Part shown: one piece after another, positions 17,233-26,503 of the stretch
Numbering within the stretch: position 1 is the first letter of the stretch
Layout of the letters: each line of letters starts with the position of its first letter
NCBI GenBank assembly: GCA_002928955.1
Contig: PERT01000009.1
Coordinates: 1-64,000, forward strand
Source of the DNA: Hyphomicrobium sp.
GTDB taxonomy: Bacteria > Pseudomonadota > Alphaproteobacteria > Rhizobiales > Hyphomicrobiaceae
Reading direction: 5' to 3'
DNA length: 64,000 nt
Position numbers and translations under genes: made by a program
Notes under the pieces: model-generated
The model's input: only the letters and a program-made list of their open reading frames with translations
Told to the model about the DNA's origin: nothing
Database searches by the model: none

Positions 17233-18534
17233 GTGGTCAGTCTCGTCGGCGTTGTCGTGGGCGATCCGGTTTCGCCGCACAATGGCCCGAGTCTTTCGGT
17301 CAACTCGCGCGATGTTGAAACGCGGAGCGTGGTCGCGGAGGCCGTCGTGCAGCGACGCGCAAACCAATGGCGGACAGATGTTCCGGTCGGCTTGAAGTGC
17401 CCGGGTCTCGTGGGATCGTGGCCATTCGTTCCTGTCGCCGTCGCTTTGGCATTCGGCTTGGCGTTGGCACCATGTGATACGCACGCCGCACCCGGCGACG
17501 GATCTGACAAGCCCGTCATTGTCCTCAAGGTCAAGCCGGCCGCAGGCGCTGCGAACTCCGTCCCGTCGCTGGCAACTCCGGACAGGAAGCGTGTCGACAT
17601 AACGCGACAACCTGCTAGCGCGGGCAAGAAAAAGTCGAATGGCGTCGAGACGGAACCTCAAGGTTTCGAGACCGCTGATCAGTTGCTCGGCTGGATGACC
17701 ACCTATCGAGAGATGCCCGATCCCAATCGTCTCCCGCAAGCGATCCATGCCATGAGCCGGCTGGGCCTGCTGCGCGACATGGATTCGGCCGGTCTTTATG
17801 TCGGTTTCACCGCCGGTGTGCTGGGCGCCAACCCGGCCTTGGCGGAGTCCCTGGTGACCAGAATGTTTCCGCGTCCGCCGGAAGAGCAAGGCATCATCAT
17901 CAGAGCCATCGCCTACTCAGGTCTTTCGGATTGGCGCGGGCTGCTGACCAAGTTCGTCGAGCGCATGCCCGCTAGGCGGAAGCAGATCGAGGCTCAGTTG
18001 TTCGGCAAAGGCGAAACGCTCGAGACTGTGGCGCTCGATACCGGCCCTGCACCGATCGACACGCTGTGGGGCTACCATTTTGCAACGGGTTCGTTCCAAC
18101 CGGTCGAACGCATCATCTCGACGCTGCCGTGGGCGGCGGACAAAAGCAATGTGGAACGGCTGACCATCGGCGGCGTGGCGAAATGGACACTCGCGTCGAA
18201 TGCCATGCGCGACAAGGCGCTGCTCGATCAGCTGCGGGAGGCGGCAAGCGGAAAGTCGAAGGAGGTGGCCGCGCAACTGCGCGACATCGTCGTCGCCGCC
18301 GAAAGCTTCGAGGTTGGGAGAATCCGCAAGGATGCACTGGCCTCCATCGAGGATGTTCGGCGGCGCGGCCCCGAGCGCAAACGCGCGATTTGGGCTTCGG
18401 CCCTCAACGCCTCGCCCACTGTGATCGGGCTAGCCTGCGTGGCCGCCAGTGTCGCTGGACAAGTCGCACTTGGCATTCCCTGTGTTATCTCCGGCGCGCT
18501 TTCTACAGCCGCTGCCAAGCACTGGGGTCAGTAG
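17233..18534 (+). CDS. Exported or membrane protein, function unknown
   Basis: Up to 433 residues from GTG or ATG-like codons near 17233; the real start may be later. Residues about 64-87 are a hydrophobic segment ending in CDTHA, like a signal peptide. The middle (about 145-330) is helical, with TADQLLGWMTTYREMPDPN and repeated Arg/Lys-rich helices. The C-terminus has a second hydrophobic stretch (TVIGLACVAASVAGQVALGI). I do not recognise a domain. It is divergent from the B12-domain regulator and could be its target. Confidence 0.6.
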   Translation: MVSLVGVVVGDPVSPHNGPSLSVNSRDVETRSVVAEAVVQRRANQWRTDVPVGLKCPGLVGSWPFVPVAVALAFGLALAPCDTHAAPGDGSDKPVIVLKVKPAAGAANSVPSLATPDRKRVDITRQPASAGKKKSNGVETEPQGFETADQLLGWMTTYREMPDPNRLPQAIHAMSRLGLLRDMDSAGLYVGFTAGVLGANPALAESLVTRMFPRPPEEQGIIIRAIAYSGLSDWRGLLTKFVERMPARRKQIEAQLFGKGETLETVALDTGPAPIDTLWGYHFATGSFQPVERIISTLPWAADKSNVERLTIGGVAKWTLASNAMRDKALLDQLREAASGKSKEVAAQLRDIVVAAESFEVGRIRKDALASIEDVRRRGPERKRAIWASALNASPTVIGLACVAASVAGQVALGIPCVISGALSTAAAKHWGQ

Positions 18535-18638
18535 GACCGGGGTGGCGCAATCGTGCACCCCGTCAGCCACGCCACACTTGACGGAATGAACGATGGTCAG
18601 TAAATATACGTCGTTCAGTATTTTTAAGGAATACTCCG

Positions 18639-19733
18639 ATGTGGGGTTATCAAGGCCGGATTGAGCGTGATCTTGACCGCTGGCGGGACGCGGGTTGGCT
18701 GACACCTGAAGGCGATGCGCGCATCCGGGCCGAGTTGGCATTGCGGCGGCCGCGTTACGGTCTGTCGGGAGCGCTTGCAGTGCTGGGAGCCGTGCTGCTC
18801 GGCTTCGCCGCCATGAGCTTCGTTGCGGCCAACTGGCAAGAGATGTCGAAGCTCGCCCGGTTCATGCTGCTTTTCGCGTCGATCATTGCCGCCTATGGCG
18901 CGGCGGGGGCGCTCTTTGTGCGCGGACTTACCAGCTTCGCACACGCAGCTCTTCTGCTCGGAGTGGCGCTCTTTGGCGCCAGCATTATGCTCATCGCGCA
19001 GATGTATCATATGGACGGCAATCCGCCTGATGTCGTCCTGGTCTGGGCCGGAGGCGCATTGCTAACCGGTGCCGCGCTGGGCTCGAACCCGGCACTTTCA
19101 GCCGCCATGCTGCTCACTTGTTTGTGGACCGGGTGGGAAGTCGCCCTGACTTCAGAGGTCCATTGGCTTTTCCTGCCGGTGTGGGCCGCTGTCACAGCCG
19201 CGATGGCCTGGCGGGAGTGGTCGGCAGGGCTCCTTCTCGCGGGGGGCGCAATCAGTGTCTGGATCGTCGCGCTCGGATATCTGCTGAGCGATGGTCATGC
19301 CCACCAACTGGTCACGCTTCTGGGCCTTACGATCCTGGCCGCGGGTGCCGTGCTTGTTCAACGCCCGCTTCATTTGCCGCTGCAGCCTCCGGTCATCGTC
19401 GGCTTCGGCATGGCTATCGCCTTCGCGGGTTCGCTGGCATTGCAGTTCGTCGAGGTCGTGTCCACCGGACGCCTCATCGTTTTGTCGGCTTTGACTTTGG
19501 CCGCGCTGCTCGCCGCTATCTACTGGGGATTCCGGACTGGAATGCGCAACGTGCTCTGGCTCGGCTACACAGGTTTTTCGATCGAGGTCCTGGCGCTCTA
19601 CTTCAAAACGATCGGAACACTCATGGGTTCGTCGTTGTTCTTCCTGGTGACGGGACTGCTGGTGATCTTGCTGGCCGCTGTGGCCTTCCGGCTGCACGAG
19701 CGACAGGAAGCGGCCGGTGGAGGCCTGTCATGA
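18639..19733 (+). CDS. DUF2157 multi-spanning membrane protein
   Basis: 364 residues. The N-terminal 40 residues (GRIERDLDRWRDAGWLTPEG) are the soluble DUF2157 entry, followed by about ten membrane helices. Its stop overlaps the start of the next gene by four bases (ATGA), so the two are translationally coupled. DUF2157 and GDYXXLXY proteins often occur together; their joint function is unknown. Confidence 0.88.
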   Translation: MWGYQGRIERDLDRWRDAGWLTPEGDARIRAELALRRPRYGLSGALAVLGAVLLGFAAMSFVAANWQEMSKLARFMLLFASIIAAYGAAGALFVRGLTSFAHAALLLGVALFGASIMLIAQMYHMDGNPPDVVLVWAGGALLTGAALGSNPALSAAMLLTCLWTGWEVALTSEVHWLFLPVWAAVTAAMAWREWSAGLLLAGGAISVWIVALGYLLSDGHAHQLVTLLGLTILAAGAVLVQRPLHLPLQPPVIVGFGMAIAFAGSLALQFVEVVSTGRLIVLSALTLAALLAAIYWGFRTGMRNVLWLGYTGFSIEVLALYFKTIGTLMGSSLFFLVTGLLVILLAAVAFRLHERQEAAGGGLS

Positions 19734-20344
19734 TGGGTGCTGATCAGTCACGCTCTGTTCGATCGGTTTGGACAGCAATCGCCACGGTCGCGTCCGTGCA
19801 GCTCGCGGTGCTTGGTTACATTGTGTTCGACCGTGTTCGTCTGCTGAGCGCCGGTCGCGAGATCGTACTCGACGTGGTTCCCGTCGACCCGCGCAGCTTG
19901 TTCCGCGGCGACTATGTAATCCTGTCCTACGATATCTCGCGGATCAGCAGCGCGCTTCTCGAGGGCAAGCTTGCCAAGGGTGCTCCCCTGTTCGTCACCA
20001 TCGCCCAGGACGCTGCCGACAAGTGGAACGTGGTGAGGGTCGCCGCTGAATTGGTCGTGTCAGCCATGCCTGAGGCCGGAACTGCGCCTGCGGCCAAGCA
20101 GGTCGTCATGAAGGCGCGATCGGACGCATGGCGGTCGGCGGCCACTGGTGATCGAACCGAGCCAATTTTCGCTCGCTACGGTATCGAGAGTTATTTCGTG
20201 CCGGAAGGACAAGGCCTCGAGCTTGAACAACTGGTCGGTGAAAAGAAGATCAAGGCGGTTGTGGCGGTTGGTCGAGATGGCACCGCCGCGCTAAAGGGCT
20301 TGATGGTCGACGGCAAGCTCGTCTATCGCGAACCGCTTATCTGA
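19730..20344 (+). CDS. GDYXXLXY-domain membrane-anchored protein
   Basis: 204 residues from ATG 19730, which overlaps the previous stop as ATGA. One N-terminal membrane helix (about 14-34) precedes an extracytoplasmic domain. The family motif is seen exactly as RGDYVILSY. Near the C-terminus YFVPEGQG and AVGRDGTAALKGLMVDG are also typical. It probably forms a unit with the DUF2157 protein upstream. Confidence 0.88.
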   Translation: MMGADQSRSVRSVWTAIATVASVQLAVLGYIVFDRVRLLSAGREIVLDVVPVDPRSLFRGDYVILSYDISRISSALLEGKLAKGAPLFVTIAQDAADKWNVVRVAAELVVSAMPEAGTAPAAKQVVMKARSDAWRSAATGDRTEPIFARYGIESYFVPEGQGLELEQLVGEKKIKAVVAVGRDGTAALKGLMVDGKLVYREPLI

Positions 20345-20460
20345 GCGATGGCATCAAAATGCGCGTGAGCGTGACTGATCGCCGTCTGCCCCTGGCGCGT
20401 TTCCTGCGTGCTGGTTATAGAAGCTGCATCTCCGCTCAACACGTCACCCACGGGGTTCAA

Positions 20461-20811
20461 ATGGTCATCGTCCGTCACGAAGCCAACAAGGTCCATGCGA
20501 AGGTGGTCGAGGCCAACGGCGTGGTGACGACGGCCGGCATCATTCCGTCCGACCTTACCCGCGACATCAAGGGCCAGACCGCCGAAGTGCTGGCCGAGAT
20601 TGATCGACTTCTTGCCCTGTGCGGGACCAACAAATCCCGCATTACTTCAGCCAGTATCTGGCTCAACGACATTCGCCACCGCGAATCGATGAACGAGGTC
20701 TGGATCGATTGGGTCGGCGGGGAGGCGAATGCTCCGGTGCGGGCCTGCGTGGAAGCCAAGCTGGTGGACCCGCGCATGCTGGTCGAGATCCAAGTGATTG
20801 CCGTCAAGTGA
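20461..20811 (+). CDS. RidA/YjgF-family protein (YoaB-like)
   Basis: 116 residues from ATG 20461. RidA proteins are trimeric enamine/imine deaminases or relatives. The core APVRACVEAKLVDP contains the Arg that anchors the substrate in active members, and LVEIQVIAVK ends the domain. The frame is open upstream to 20359, but residues there do not fit the family. A second RidA-type gene is at 34850. Confidence 0.85.
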   Translation: MVIVRHEANKVHAKVVEANGVVTTAGIIPSDLTRDIKGQTAEVLAEIDRLLALCGTNKSRITSASIWLNDIRHRESMNEVWIDWVGGEANAPVRACVEAKLVDPRMLVEIQVIAVK

Positions 20812-21425
20812 CAGGTCGATGAGGCGCAATATTTGGAACGTGTCCGGACAGCGAAGTTCGCTTCATTCTGCTGACGGCGCCTTCGAAAACCTTGTGGTCG
20901 AATGGACACGAGCAACTTCGAATACGAGATTTGTGGTCGTGGCAGATGGCTACGGCCGCTGTTGTTCTTGTTTCCATGGCCTGCGCGCCGGCCGCCGCCG
21001 GTCTCCACAGGCCGCACAATGCAGCAGCTCGAGCGCCGCCGCTTCTGATTGTCCGGTCATTGGTGCTACAAGTTGAGCAGCGCCCGCCCCACCACGGCAC
21101 GGGTGGGCGCAGGGGTCGACAGGGCTCAGCCCCGCTCTATGGCGGACGAAACCGGTGCCCACTGGGTCTACCTCGGCGTTGCGGCGGCAGTCTCTTCTAT
21201 CCTGGCCCGTTTCTGGGGCTGGCGGCACTCTGAGGTCGTGGACCCTCAAGGTGTGGACCTGCTGCGGATCGTCACGCTCGTTGGTCGTGAGCTTGCTGTG
21301 TCGAATTTGCAAAGACGCCAGCTTTTCTGCTCAACTCGCACTTTGTCACCTCGGCGCGTGCGGGTGAATCTGGCAGTGTCCATGCGTCGTGTTCGAGTCA
21401 TGATTATGCTTCGAAGGGGACGTTC
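20812..21425. other. Gene-poor stretch
   Basis: About 610 bp with several overlapping open frames on both strands. None has a convincing start signal, a family match or a clear codon pattern. One frame (21049-21552) runs across the start of the next real gene and is rejected. A partial GC-rich inverted repeat lies around 21080-21110. It may hold decayed coding sequence. Confidence 0.5.
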
Positions 21426-21767
21426 ATGTCGTTGTTTAGAATGCAATTATGTCCTGTTGCTGCTGCACTTTGTATTTGCGTTGCCGGTTTGGCTCATGCT
21501 GACGAAACCGGGTTGGCCGATTTGCATGAGTGGAAGAAGGTTGGAAAATTAATCTGCTTCGTTGACCATACGCATTACGCAACCAGTACAGGCGCTCCCG
21601 ACAAAAAAACCGCTACGGCGGAAGCCGTCGCGTCTTGGCAGTCGTTCACTGATCTTGAGTATGGCAGCGACTGGGCCAGCTTCAGCAAGGCCACGGCCAA
21701 GAGGATCAGTTGCCAGAACTTGGCGCGCGGTTGGTCGTGTGACGTGCAGGCTCGTCCCTGCCGGTAA
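21426..21767 (+). CDS. Small secreted Cys-containing protein, function unknown
   Basis: 113 residues with ATG 21426 after GAAGGGGACG. A signal peptide ends near GLAHA-DE (residue 25). The mature part has four cysteines (C44, C96, C105, C112), enough for two disulfides, and motifs WKKVGKLICFVDHTHY and ISCQNLARGWSCDVQ. No named family is recognised. It stands alone between a gene-poor region and a minus-strand gene. Confidence 0.7.
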   Translation: MSLFRMQLCPVAAALCICVAGLAHADETGLADLHEWKKVGKLICFVDHTHYATSTGAPDKKTATAEAVASWQSFTDLEYGSDWASFSKATAKRISCQNLARGWSCDVQARPCR

Positions 21768-21839
21768 CCACTTGTGGCCGTCCGACTCACAGCTTTCTCT
21801 CTATTTCTCTCTCTATCTCGCCTCTCTCTCGTGAAAAGA

Positions 21840-21868
21840 CGGCCGGAGCGTTGCCCACGCTTCGGCCG
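21840..21868 (-). terminator. Terminator of the DUF937 gene (minus strand)
   Basis: An 11-bp stem with one wobble pair (21840-21850 with 21858-21868) and a 7-base loop. Read on the minus strand it is followed by TCTTTTC. It lies 21 bp beyond the stop of the DUF937 gene. Confidence 0.75.
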
Positions 21869-21889
21869 CACTCTTCAGGGTCCTGCAAC

Positions 21890-22807
21890 TCAGACGCGGC
21901 GGCCGAATACAATCGAGGCCACTGTATGTAGAATGGCCCATCCATAGCGCATGACGACGTAGCGGATGATCCAGCTGATGACTCCGCGGTTCTGGAACCC
22001 GAGCACTGCGCCGAGGACCGAGCGGATGATGTTCGCCAGCGCTCCTCCTCCGCCGCTGGTTCCCGGCACCGACTGCCCGCCGCGTCGGATCATGTCCGAG
22101 AGGTCATCGAAGGGTCCTCCCCCTCCGGACGATCCGCTGCCACCCCATCCATTGCCGGTTCCCGGTCGAGCGTTTCCAGGAATAGGAAGCGGGCTCTGAC
22201 CGCCGAATCCGCCACCCGTCGCCGGGCTTCCTCCGCCTCGCGCTTCGCCGGGCATCGGTAAAGGTCTGCCGCCGGTCGTCGCCCCGCCGAATTCGCCGCC
22301 TCGAGGTCGTGTGCGAGACAGGCCACCGCCATCCGTCGATGGGCTGCTCCCCGGCAGTCCAGGGATTTTGCTCAGAATGTCCGCGATCCCGCCGCCGGCA
22401 CCCTTTGCCAACCCCCCCATCATCATGGCCGCGATCGTCGGTAACATTTGCTTGATCAGGGCCTCGCTGATTCCGGACGATTGGGCCGCCTTCGCAGCCA
22501 ATGCGCGGCTCTGATCCTTGCCCCAGAGGATCTGATCCAGATAGCCGACACCATCCGATTTTATCGCGTCTCCGCTCAGCGCCTGCGGATTGTCCAGATA
22601 GCCCCGCTCCGATGCCTTTCCGATCGCCGCGACGAGATCGGCAACGCCACCGCGCGACAGTGTATTGCGCTCGATTCGCTGGGAAAGCTCTGGGACGACG
22701 CTTTTCAAAGCTGCGTCCGCGGACGCTCGGTCGATGTTGAATGTGTGGGCCAGGTTGTTCACGGCCTGGCCGCCCTGCGCCTGGCGCAGAATGTCGAGAA
22801 TGTCCAC
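21890..22807 (-). CDS. DUF937-domain protein with Gly-rich linker and C-terminal hydrophobic region
   Basis: 305 residues from GTG 22807, chosen because the family N-terminus (DILDILRQAQGGQAVNNLA) begins there and GGAGCGG lies upstream; the frame is open to 23017. The DUF937 domain covers about the first 135 residues and ends in LPTIAAMMMGGLAKG. A low-complexity Gly/Pro/Ser linker of about 100 residues follows. The C-terminus is hydrophobic (GVISWIIRYVVMRYGWAIL). Function unknown. Confidence 0.82.
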   Translation of the reverse strand: MDILDILRQAQGGQAVNNLAHTFNIDRASADAALKSVVPELSQRIERNTLSRGGVADLVAAIGKASERGYLDNPQALSGDAIKSDGVGYLDQILWGKDQSRALAAKAAQSSGISEALIKQMLPTIAAMMMGGLAKGAGGGIADILSKIPGLPGSSPSTDGGGLSRTRPRGGEFGGATTGGRPLPMPGEARGGGSPATGGGFGGQSPLPIPGNARPGTGNGWGGSGSSGGGGPFDDLSDMIRRGGQSVPGTSGGGGALANIIRSVLGAVLGFQNRGVISWIIRYVVMRYGWAILHTVASIVFGRRV

Positions 22808-23162
22808 GTGTTCACCCGCTCCGATTGACCCGCAGCGCTCGTGCCGCTTGGCCGTGCTCACCAACTCTCGCTGAATGCAAGCCGCAAACGCGCGCCTTGC
22901 ACGTCCTATAACAGCAAGATTTGTTGAGGAAGTGGATTGTCGGGAATTGCTGTTCGACACTTCCCATCGCTCGGCGCAAAGGCTAAAAAATAGTAAGGAT
23001 GACGGAGTGTGGACCAAACCCCATCCTGGTTCGTATCCAGATCAAGGCAATAATCAGGCCGCTTAGCGGACCTGGGCATTCGTCAATGCCGTGCCCCAAC
23101 GAATGGTCCACGCCGGGGCCCCGACGTCTGAACAACTCGACGTCTGAACAAGGAGTAACAAC
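22808..23162. other. Divergent intergenic region with a 16-bp-period direct repeat
   Basis: About 355 bp between the DUF937 gene (minus) and the His/Gly-rich gene (plus). Two copies of CGACGTCTGAACAA lie at 23122-23135 and 23138-23151; the second leads straight into the AAGGAG ribosome-binding site of the plus-strand gene. An AT-richer segment is at 22980-23000. No gene is evident. Confidence 0.6.
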
Positions 23163-23501
23163 ATGCGTTTCACTCTTGCAGCCCTCTTGACGGCATTTCT
23201 GGCGGCCACGATCGTGACGACACCGGCGTCGGCCAACGGTGCAGCGGCCGCCGCAGGTTCTGCTGTCGTAACCTTAGCAAAGACCGAAGGCTTGGCCAGA
23301 TCCGAAGGCGCTGTCGAAACCGTTGGTTTCCGAGGGCATCGTCACCGCGGTTTTCGCTTTAGCCACAGAGGCTTCGGGCACAGAAGCTTCGGGTTCAGGG
23401 GCTTCGGCCACGGAGGGCATCGGTTCTACGGCCGCTCCTACTACTACGGGTATTCGCCGCGATACTACCACAAGCGCCGTTACAGCTTTTACCATCACTG
23501 A
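23163..23501 (+). CDS. Secreted Gly/His/Arg/Tyr-rich protein
   Basis: 112 residues with ATG 23163 after AAGGAGTAACAAC. A signal peptide ends near TPASA-NG (residue 24). The middle is Ala/Gly-rich; from about residue 56 the sequence is built of HRGF/GHRSFGFRG-like units, then a Tyr-rich basic end (SYYYGYSPRYYHKRRY). Similar His-rich periplasmic or surface proteins occur in Hyphomicrobiales without a known role; metal binding is a reasonable guess. A terminator follows. Confidence 0.75.
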   Translation: MRFTLAALLTAFLAATIVTTPASANGAAAAAGSAVVTLAKTEGLARSEGAVETVGFRGHRHRGFRFSHRGFGHRSFGFRGFGHGGHRFYGRSYYYGYSPRYYHKRRYSFYHH

Positions 23502-23545
23502 AGTTGCTTGCGGGCAGCCTACCAAAGGTTAACCGCGGCGAAGCT

Positions 23546-23574
23546 AGGCACCGGGCGACCGGTGCCTTTTTCTT
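23546..23574 (+). terminator. Rho-independent terminator
   Basis: Perfect 9-bp stem AGGCACCGG (23546-23554) with CCGGTGCCT (23559-23567), a GCGA tetraloop and TTTTTCTT. It ends the His/Gly-rich gene. Confidence 0.93.
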
Positions 23575-23920
23575 GTGACTTTCTCACCGCTGTAGCCGTC
23601 CCCGACGAAATGGCAATTGTGCTTCTGTTGCAACGCTGAGGCGTATTTGGCATGGTCCGGCCGGGTTCGACTCGTACCGGCCAAACAATCCCGCCCGGTG
23701 ACTGTCATTCGGGCGGTCGCATCGTGGGCTGGCCGTGCTTCGAGCAAACGCCCAAGTGGCGGGTCTCGTTTTGTGATCCAGCACGCTCAGCGTGCGGTCG
23801 GCTACGATCGCACTGGGAATTTGCGTGGGGTGGGATGGGTTGAAGGGTGGCCGGATCCTCCGTGCCGCATGTTCTGCCGAAACGGTCTGCCGAAAAATGG
23901 TCGTCTAAGGGGAAGTGCAT
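23575..23920. other. Leader region of hppA with no gene seen
   Basis: About 345 bp. A perfect 7-1-7 inverted repeat GCACGCTCAGCGTGC lies at 23781-23795, a possible operator. Open frames here have no family match. Confidence 0.5.
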
Positions 23921-26059
23921 ATGAACAATATCCAATGGGCGATCATCGCCTGCGGACTGCTATCGCTCGTCTACGCCTTCATCACCATCCAGGCGGTGAT
24001 GAAAGCAGATCCTGGCAACGCCCGGATGCAGGAGATTGCCGGCATCATCCGCGAAGGTGCCCAGGCCTATCTCAACCGCCAGTATACGACCATCGCCATC
24101 GTTGGTGCGCTGATCTTCGCTCTGGCGTGGGTGCTGCTCGGCCAGCTCGTGGCCTTCGGCTTTCTGATCGGCGCCGTGCTCTCCGGTCTGACTGGCTACA
24201 TAGGCATGAATGTTTCGGTGCGGGCCAATGTGCGCACGGCGCAGGCGGCCACCCAGTCGCTCGCCGGCGGTCTCGACATCGCCTTTAAGGCCGGTGCGGT
24301 CACCGGCATGCTGGTCGCCGGTCTCGCGTTGCTCGGCGTCGCGGCCTACTACTTCCTTCTGATCGGGCCTCTCGGCTTCAAGCCGGCTGATCGCACCGTC
24401 ATCGATGCGCTTGTCGCACTCGGCTTCGGCGCCTCGCTGATTTCGATTTTCGCCCGTCTCGGCGGCGGCATCTTCACCAAGGGTGCGGACGTCGGCGGTG
24501 ATCTTGTCGGCAAGGTCGAGGCTGGCATTCCTGAAGATGATCCGCGTAACCCGGCGACGATTGCCGACAACGTGGGCGACAATGTCGGCGATTGCGCCGG
24601 CATGGCCGCCGACCTGTTCGAGACCTACGCGGTGACGGTCGTCGCCACCATGGTTCTCTCGGCGATCCTGTTCGCGGCGCAGCCCAATCTTGCGAGCCTC
24701 ATGCTCTATCCGCTGGCCATCTGCGCGGCCTGCATCGTGACATCGATTATCGGCACCTACTTCGTCAAGCTGGGCTCGAACAATTCGATCATGGGCGCGC
24801 TCTACCGCGGCGTGGTCGCATCCGGTGTGCTGTCGATCGCCGGCCTCTGGATCGCGACTGAGTATGTGCTTGGCGGTTTTGGCGTCGTCGGCAAGGTTGG
24901 CAGTCTGACTATCACCGGCCAGAACCTGTTCCTGTGCGGTGTTATCGGCTTGGTGCTGACCGGCCTCATCGTCTGGATCACGGAGTACTACACCGGCATC
25001 GGCTATCGGCCGGTACGCTCGATCAGTCAGGCGTCGGTCTCGGGGCACGGCACCAACGTCATCCAGGGCCTCGCGGTGTCGCTCGAATCGACGGCGCTGC
25101 CCACGCTCGCCATTTGTGCCGGCATCCTGGCGACCTTCCAACTGGCCGGCCTCTACGGGACGGCAATTGCGACCACCACCATGCTCGGTCTCGCGGGCAT
25201 GATCGTGGCGCTCGACGCCTTCGGCCCGGTGACCGACAACGCCGGCGGCATCGCGGAAATGGCCGGTCTTCCCAAAGAAGTCCGCCGCTCAACCGACGCG
25301 CTCGACGCCGTGGGCAACACGACCAAGGCCGTCACCAAGGGCTATGCGATCGGCTCGGCCGGTCTCGGTGCACTGGTGCTGTTCGCCGCCTACAACTACG
25401 ACCTTCAGTACTTCATCAAGAACTCGGACAAGTACCCCTACTTCAAGGATGTGAAGCTCGATTTCGGCCTCGACAACCCTTATGTCGTCGTCGGTCTGCT
25501 GCTCGGCGGCCTCATCCCGTACCTGTTCGGCGGCATTGCCATGACGGCGGTCGGCCGCGCGGCGAGTTCGATTGTCGAAGAGGTTCGCCGCCAGTTCAAA
25601 GAGAAGCCCGGCATCATGAAGGGCAAGGACCGCCCGGACTATGCCGCAGCTGTCGATCTGCTGACGCGTGCCGCGATCAAGGAGATGATCGTGCCGTCGC
25701 TGCTGCCGGTGCTGTCGCCGATCGTGCTGTTTATCGGCATCAATGCCATTGCTGGCAAAGGCGCTGCTTTCTCTGCGGTCGGAGCCATGTTGCTCGGCGT
25801 CATCGTCACCGGTCTGTTCGTCGCCATCTCGATGACATCGGGTGGCGGTGCCTGGGACAACGGCAAGAAGAGCTTCGAGGACGGCTTCATCGACAAGGAT
25901 GGTGTCAAGCACGTCAAGGGCTCGGAAGCGCACAAGGCGTCGGTCACGGGCGATACAGTCGGCGATCCCTACAAGGATACGGCCGGCCCCGCCGTCAACC
26001 CGGCGATCAAGATCACCAACATCGTCGCACTGCTTCTGCTTGCGGTATTGGCGCATTGA
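23921..26059 (+). CDS. hppA: Membrane-bound proton-translocating pyrophosphatase (K+-independent type)
   Basis: Couples hydrolysis of pyrophosphate to proton pumping across the inner membrane. 712 residues with about 16 membrane helices. ATG 23921 follows AAGGGGAAG; a GTG six bases upstream is also in frame. The pyrophosphate/metal site is seen in [20 protein letters not shown] and in [20 protein letters not shown]. The segment [18 protein letters not shown] has Lys where potassium-dependent enzymes have Ala, marking the potassium-independent subfamily. A strong hairpin follows. Confidence 0.96.
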   Translation: MNNIQWAIIACGLLSLVYAFITIQAVMKADPGNARMQEIAGIIREGAQAYLNRQYTTIAIVGALIFALAWVLLGQLVAFGFLIGAVLSGLTGYIGMNVSVRANVRTAQAATQSLAGGLDIAFKAGAVTGMLVAGLALLGVAAYYFLLIGPLGFKPADRTVIDALVALGFGASLISIFARLGGGIFTKGADVGGDLVGKVEAGIPEDDPRNPATIADNVGDNVGDCAGMAADLFETYAVTVVATMVLSAILFAAQPNLASLMLYPLAICAACIVTSIIGTYFVKLGSNNSIMGALYRGVVASGVLSIAGLWIATEYVLGGFGVVGKVGSLTITGQNLFLCGVIGLVLTGLIVWITEYYTGIGYRPVRSISQASVSGHGTNVIQGLAVSLESTALPTLAICAGILATFQLAGLYGTAIATTTMLGLAGMIVALDAFGPVTDNAGGIAEMAGLPKEVRRSTDALDAVGNTTKAVTKGYAIGSAGLGALVLFAAYNYDLQYFIKNSDKYPYFKDVKLDFGLDNPYVVVGLLLGGLIPYLFGGIAMTAVGRAASSIVEEVRRQFKEKPGIMKGKDRPDYAAAVDLLTRAAIKEMIVPSLLPVLSPIVLFIGINAIAGKGAAFSAVGAMLLGVIVTGLFVAISMTSGGGAWDNGKKSFEDGFIDKDGVKHVKGSEAHKASVTGDTVGDPYKDTAGPAVNPAIKITNIVALLLLAVLAH

Positions 26060-26064
26060 TCGGC

Positions 26065-26102
26065 GTGCGCCGTGTGGTTCCTGCGGGAGCCGCACGGCGC
26101 AC
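26065..26102 (+). terminator. Strong hairpin after hppA
   Basis: A 13-bp stem (26065-26077 with 26090-26102; one G-U pair) and a 12-base loop, six bases after the hppA stop. The T-tract is weak, so it may be a terminator or a 3'-end stabiliser. Confidence 0.65.
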
Positions 26103-26503
26103 CTATATGTTTGCACAACGTCGACCTGGCGCAGGATATCTGGGATAAGGTTAGCAAGAGCCTGCGGAGTCCGGCTGCCCTTGCGAGGGGCCTCGCACGA
26201 CTTCGGACACGCACCGGATCATTGTTTGGCGACGCAAGCCAGCGATGGGTCGGGCGGGTCGCAGGGACCGGAGATCGCGGCGCGGTGCTTTGGGGAAGCT
26301 GGATTCCCGACCGCCCAATTGATCGAACTTGCCCACGGCGATCTTTAGGACTGCGACGTTGGCCGGCCCTTGCAACAGCAGGCTCCCTGAGCGATCGCGA
26401 ACTCACGGTGTTGTTCGCTCCTCGCATCGCTTGAGTGCCATGACGTGCATAGCCGTGACTGGTGCCGTCGTTCAATCACGTGGGCGTCGCGGAGGGATCG
26501 GGT
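26103..26503. other. Intergenic stretch hppA-azlC
   Basis: About 400 bp. A plus-strand frame of 120 codons (26072-26434) begins inside the hairpin and has no ribosome-binding site or family match. Nothing else is recognisable except the GGAGGG ribosome-binding site of azlC near 26491. Confidence 0.5.

Noticed and set aside
21049-21552. 167-codon plus-strand frame in the gene-poor region
   Set aside because: No ribosome-binding site or family match, and it overlaps the better-supported secreted protein gene at 21426.
21793-21832. CT-rich run (TCTCTCTATTTCTC type) as a regulatory repeat
   Set aside because: It is a simple low-complexity run at the end of a gene, without clear unit structure.
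23960-25141. Long minus-strand open frame antisense to hppA
   Set aside because: It mirrors a clear membrane pyrophosphatase gene; long antisense frames are expected in GC-rich DNA and the product has no family features.
26072-26434. 120-codon frame between hppA and azlC
   Set aside because: It starts inside a strong hairpin and has no recognisable similarity or start signal.
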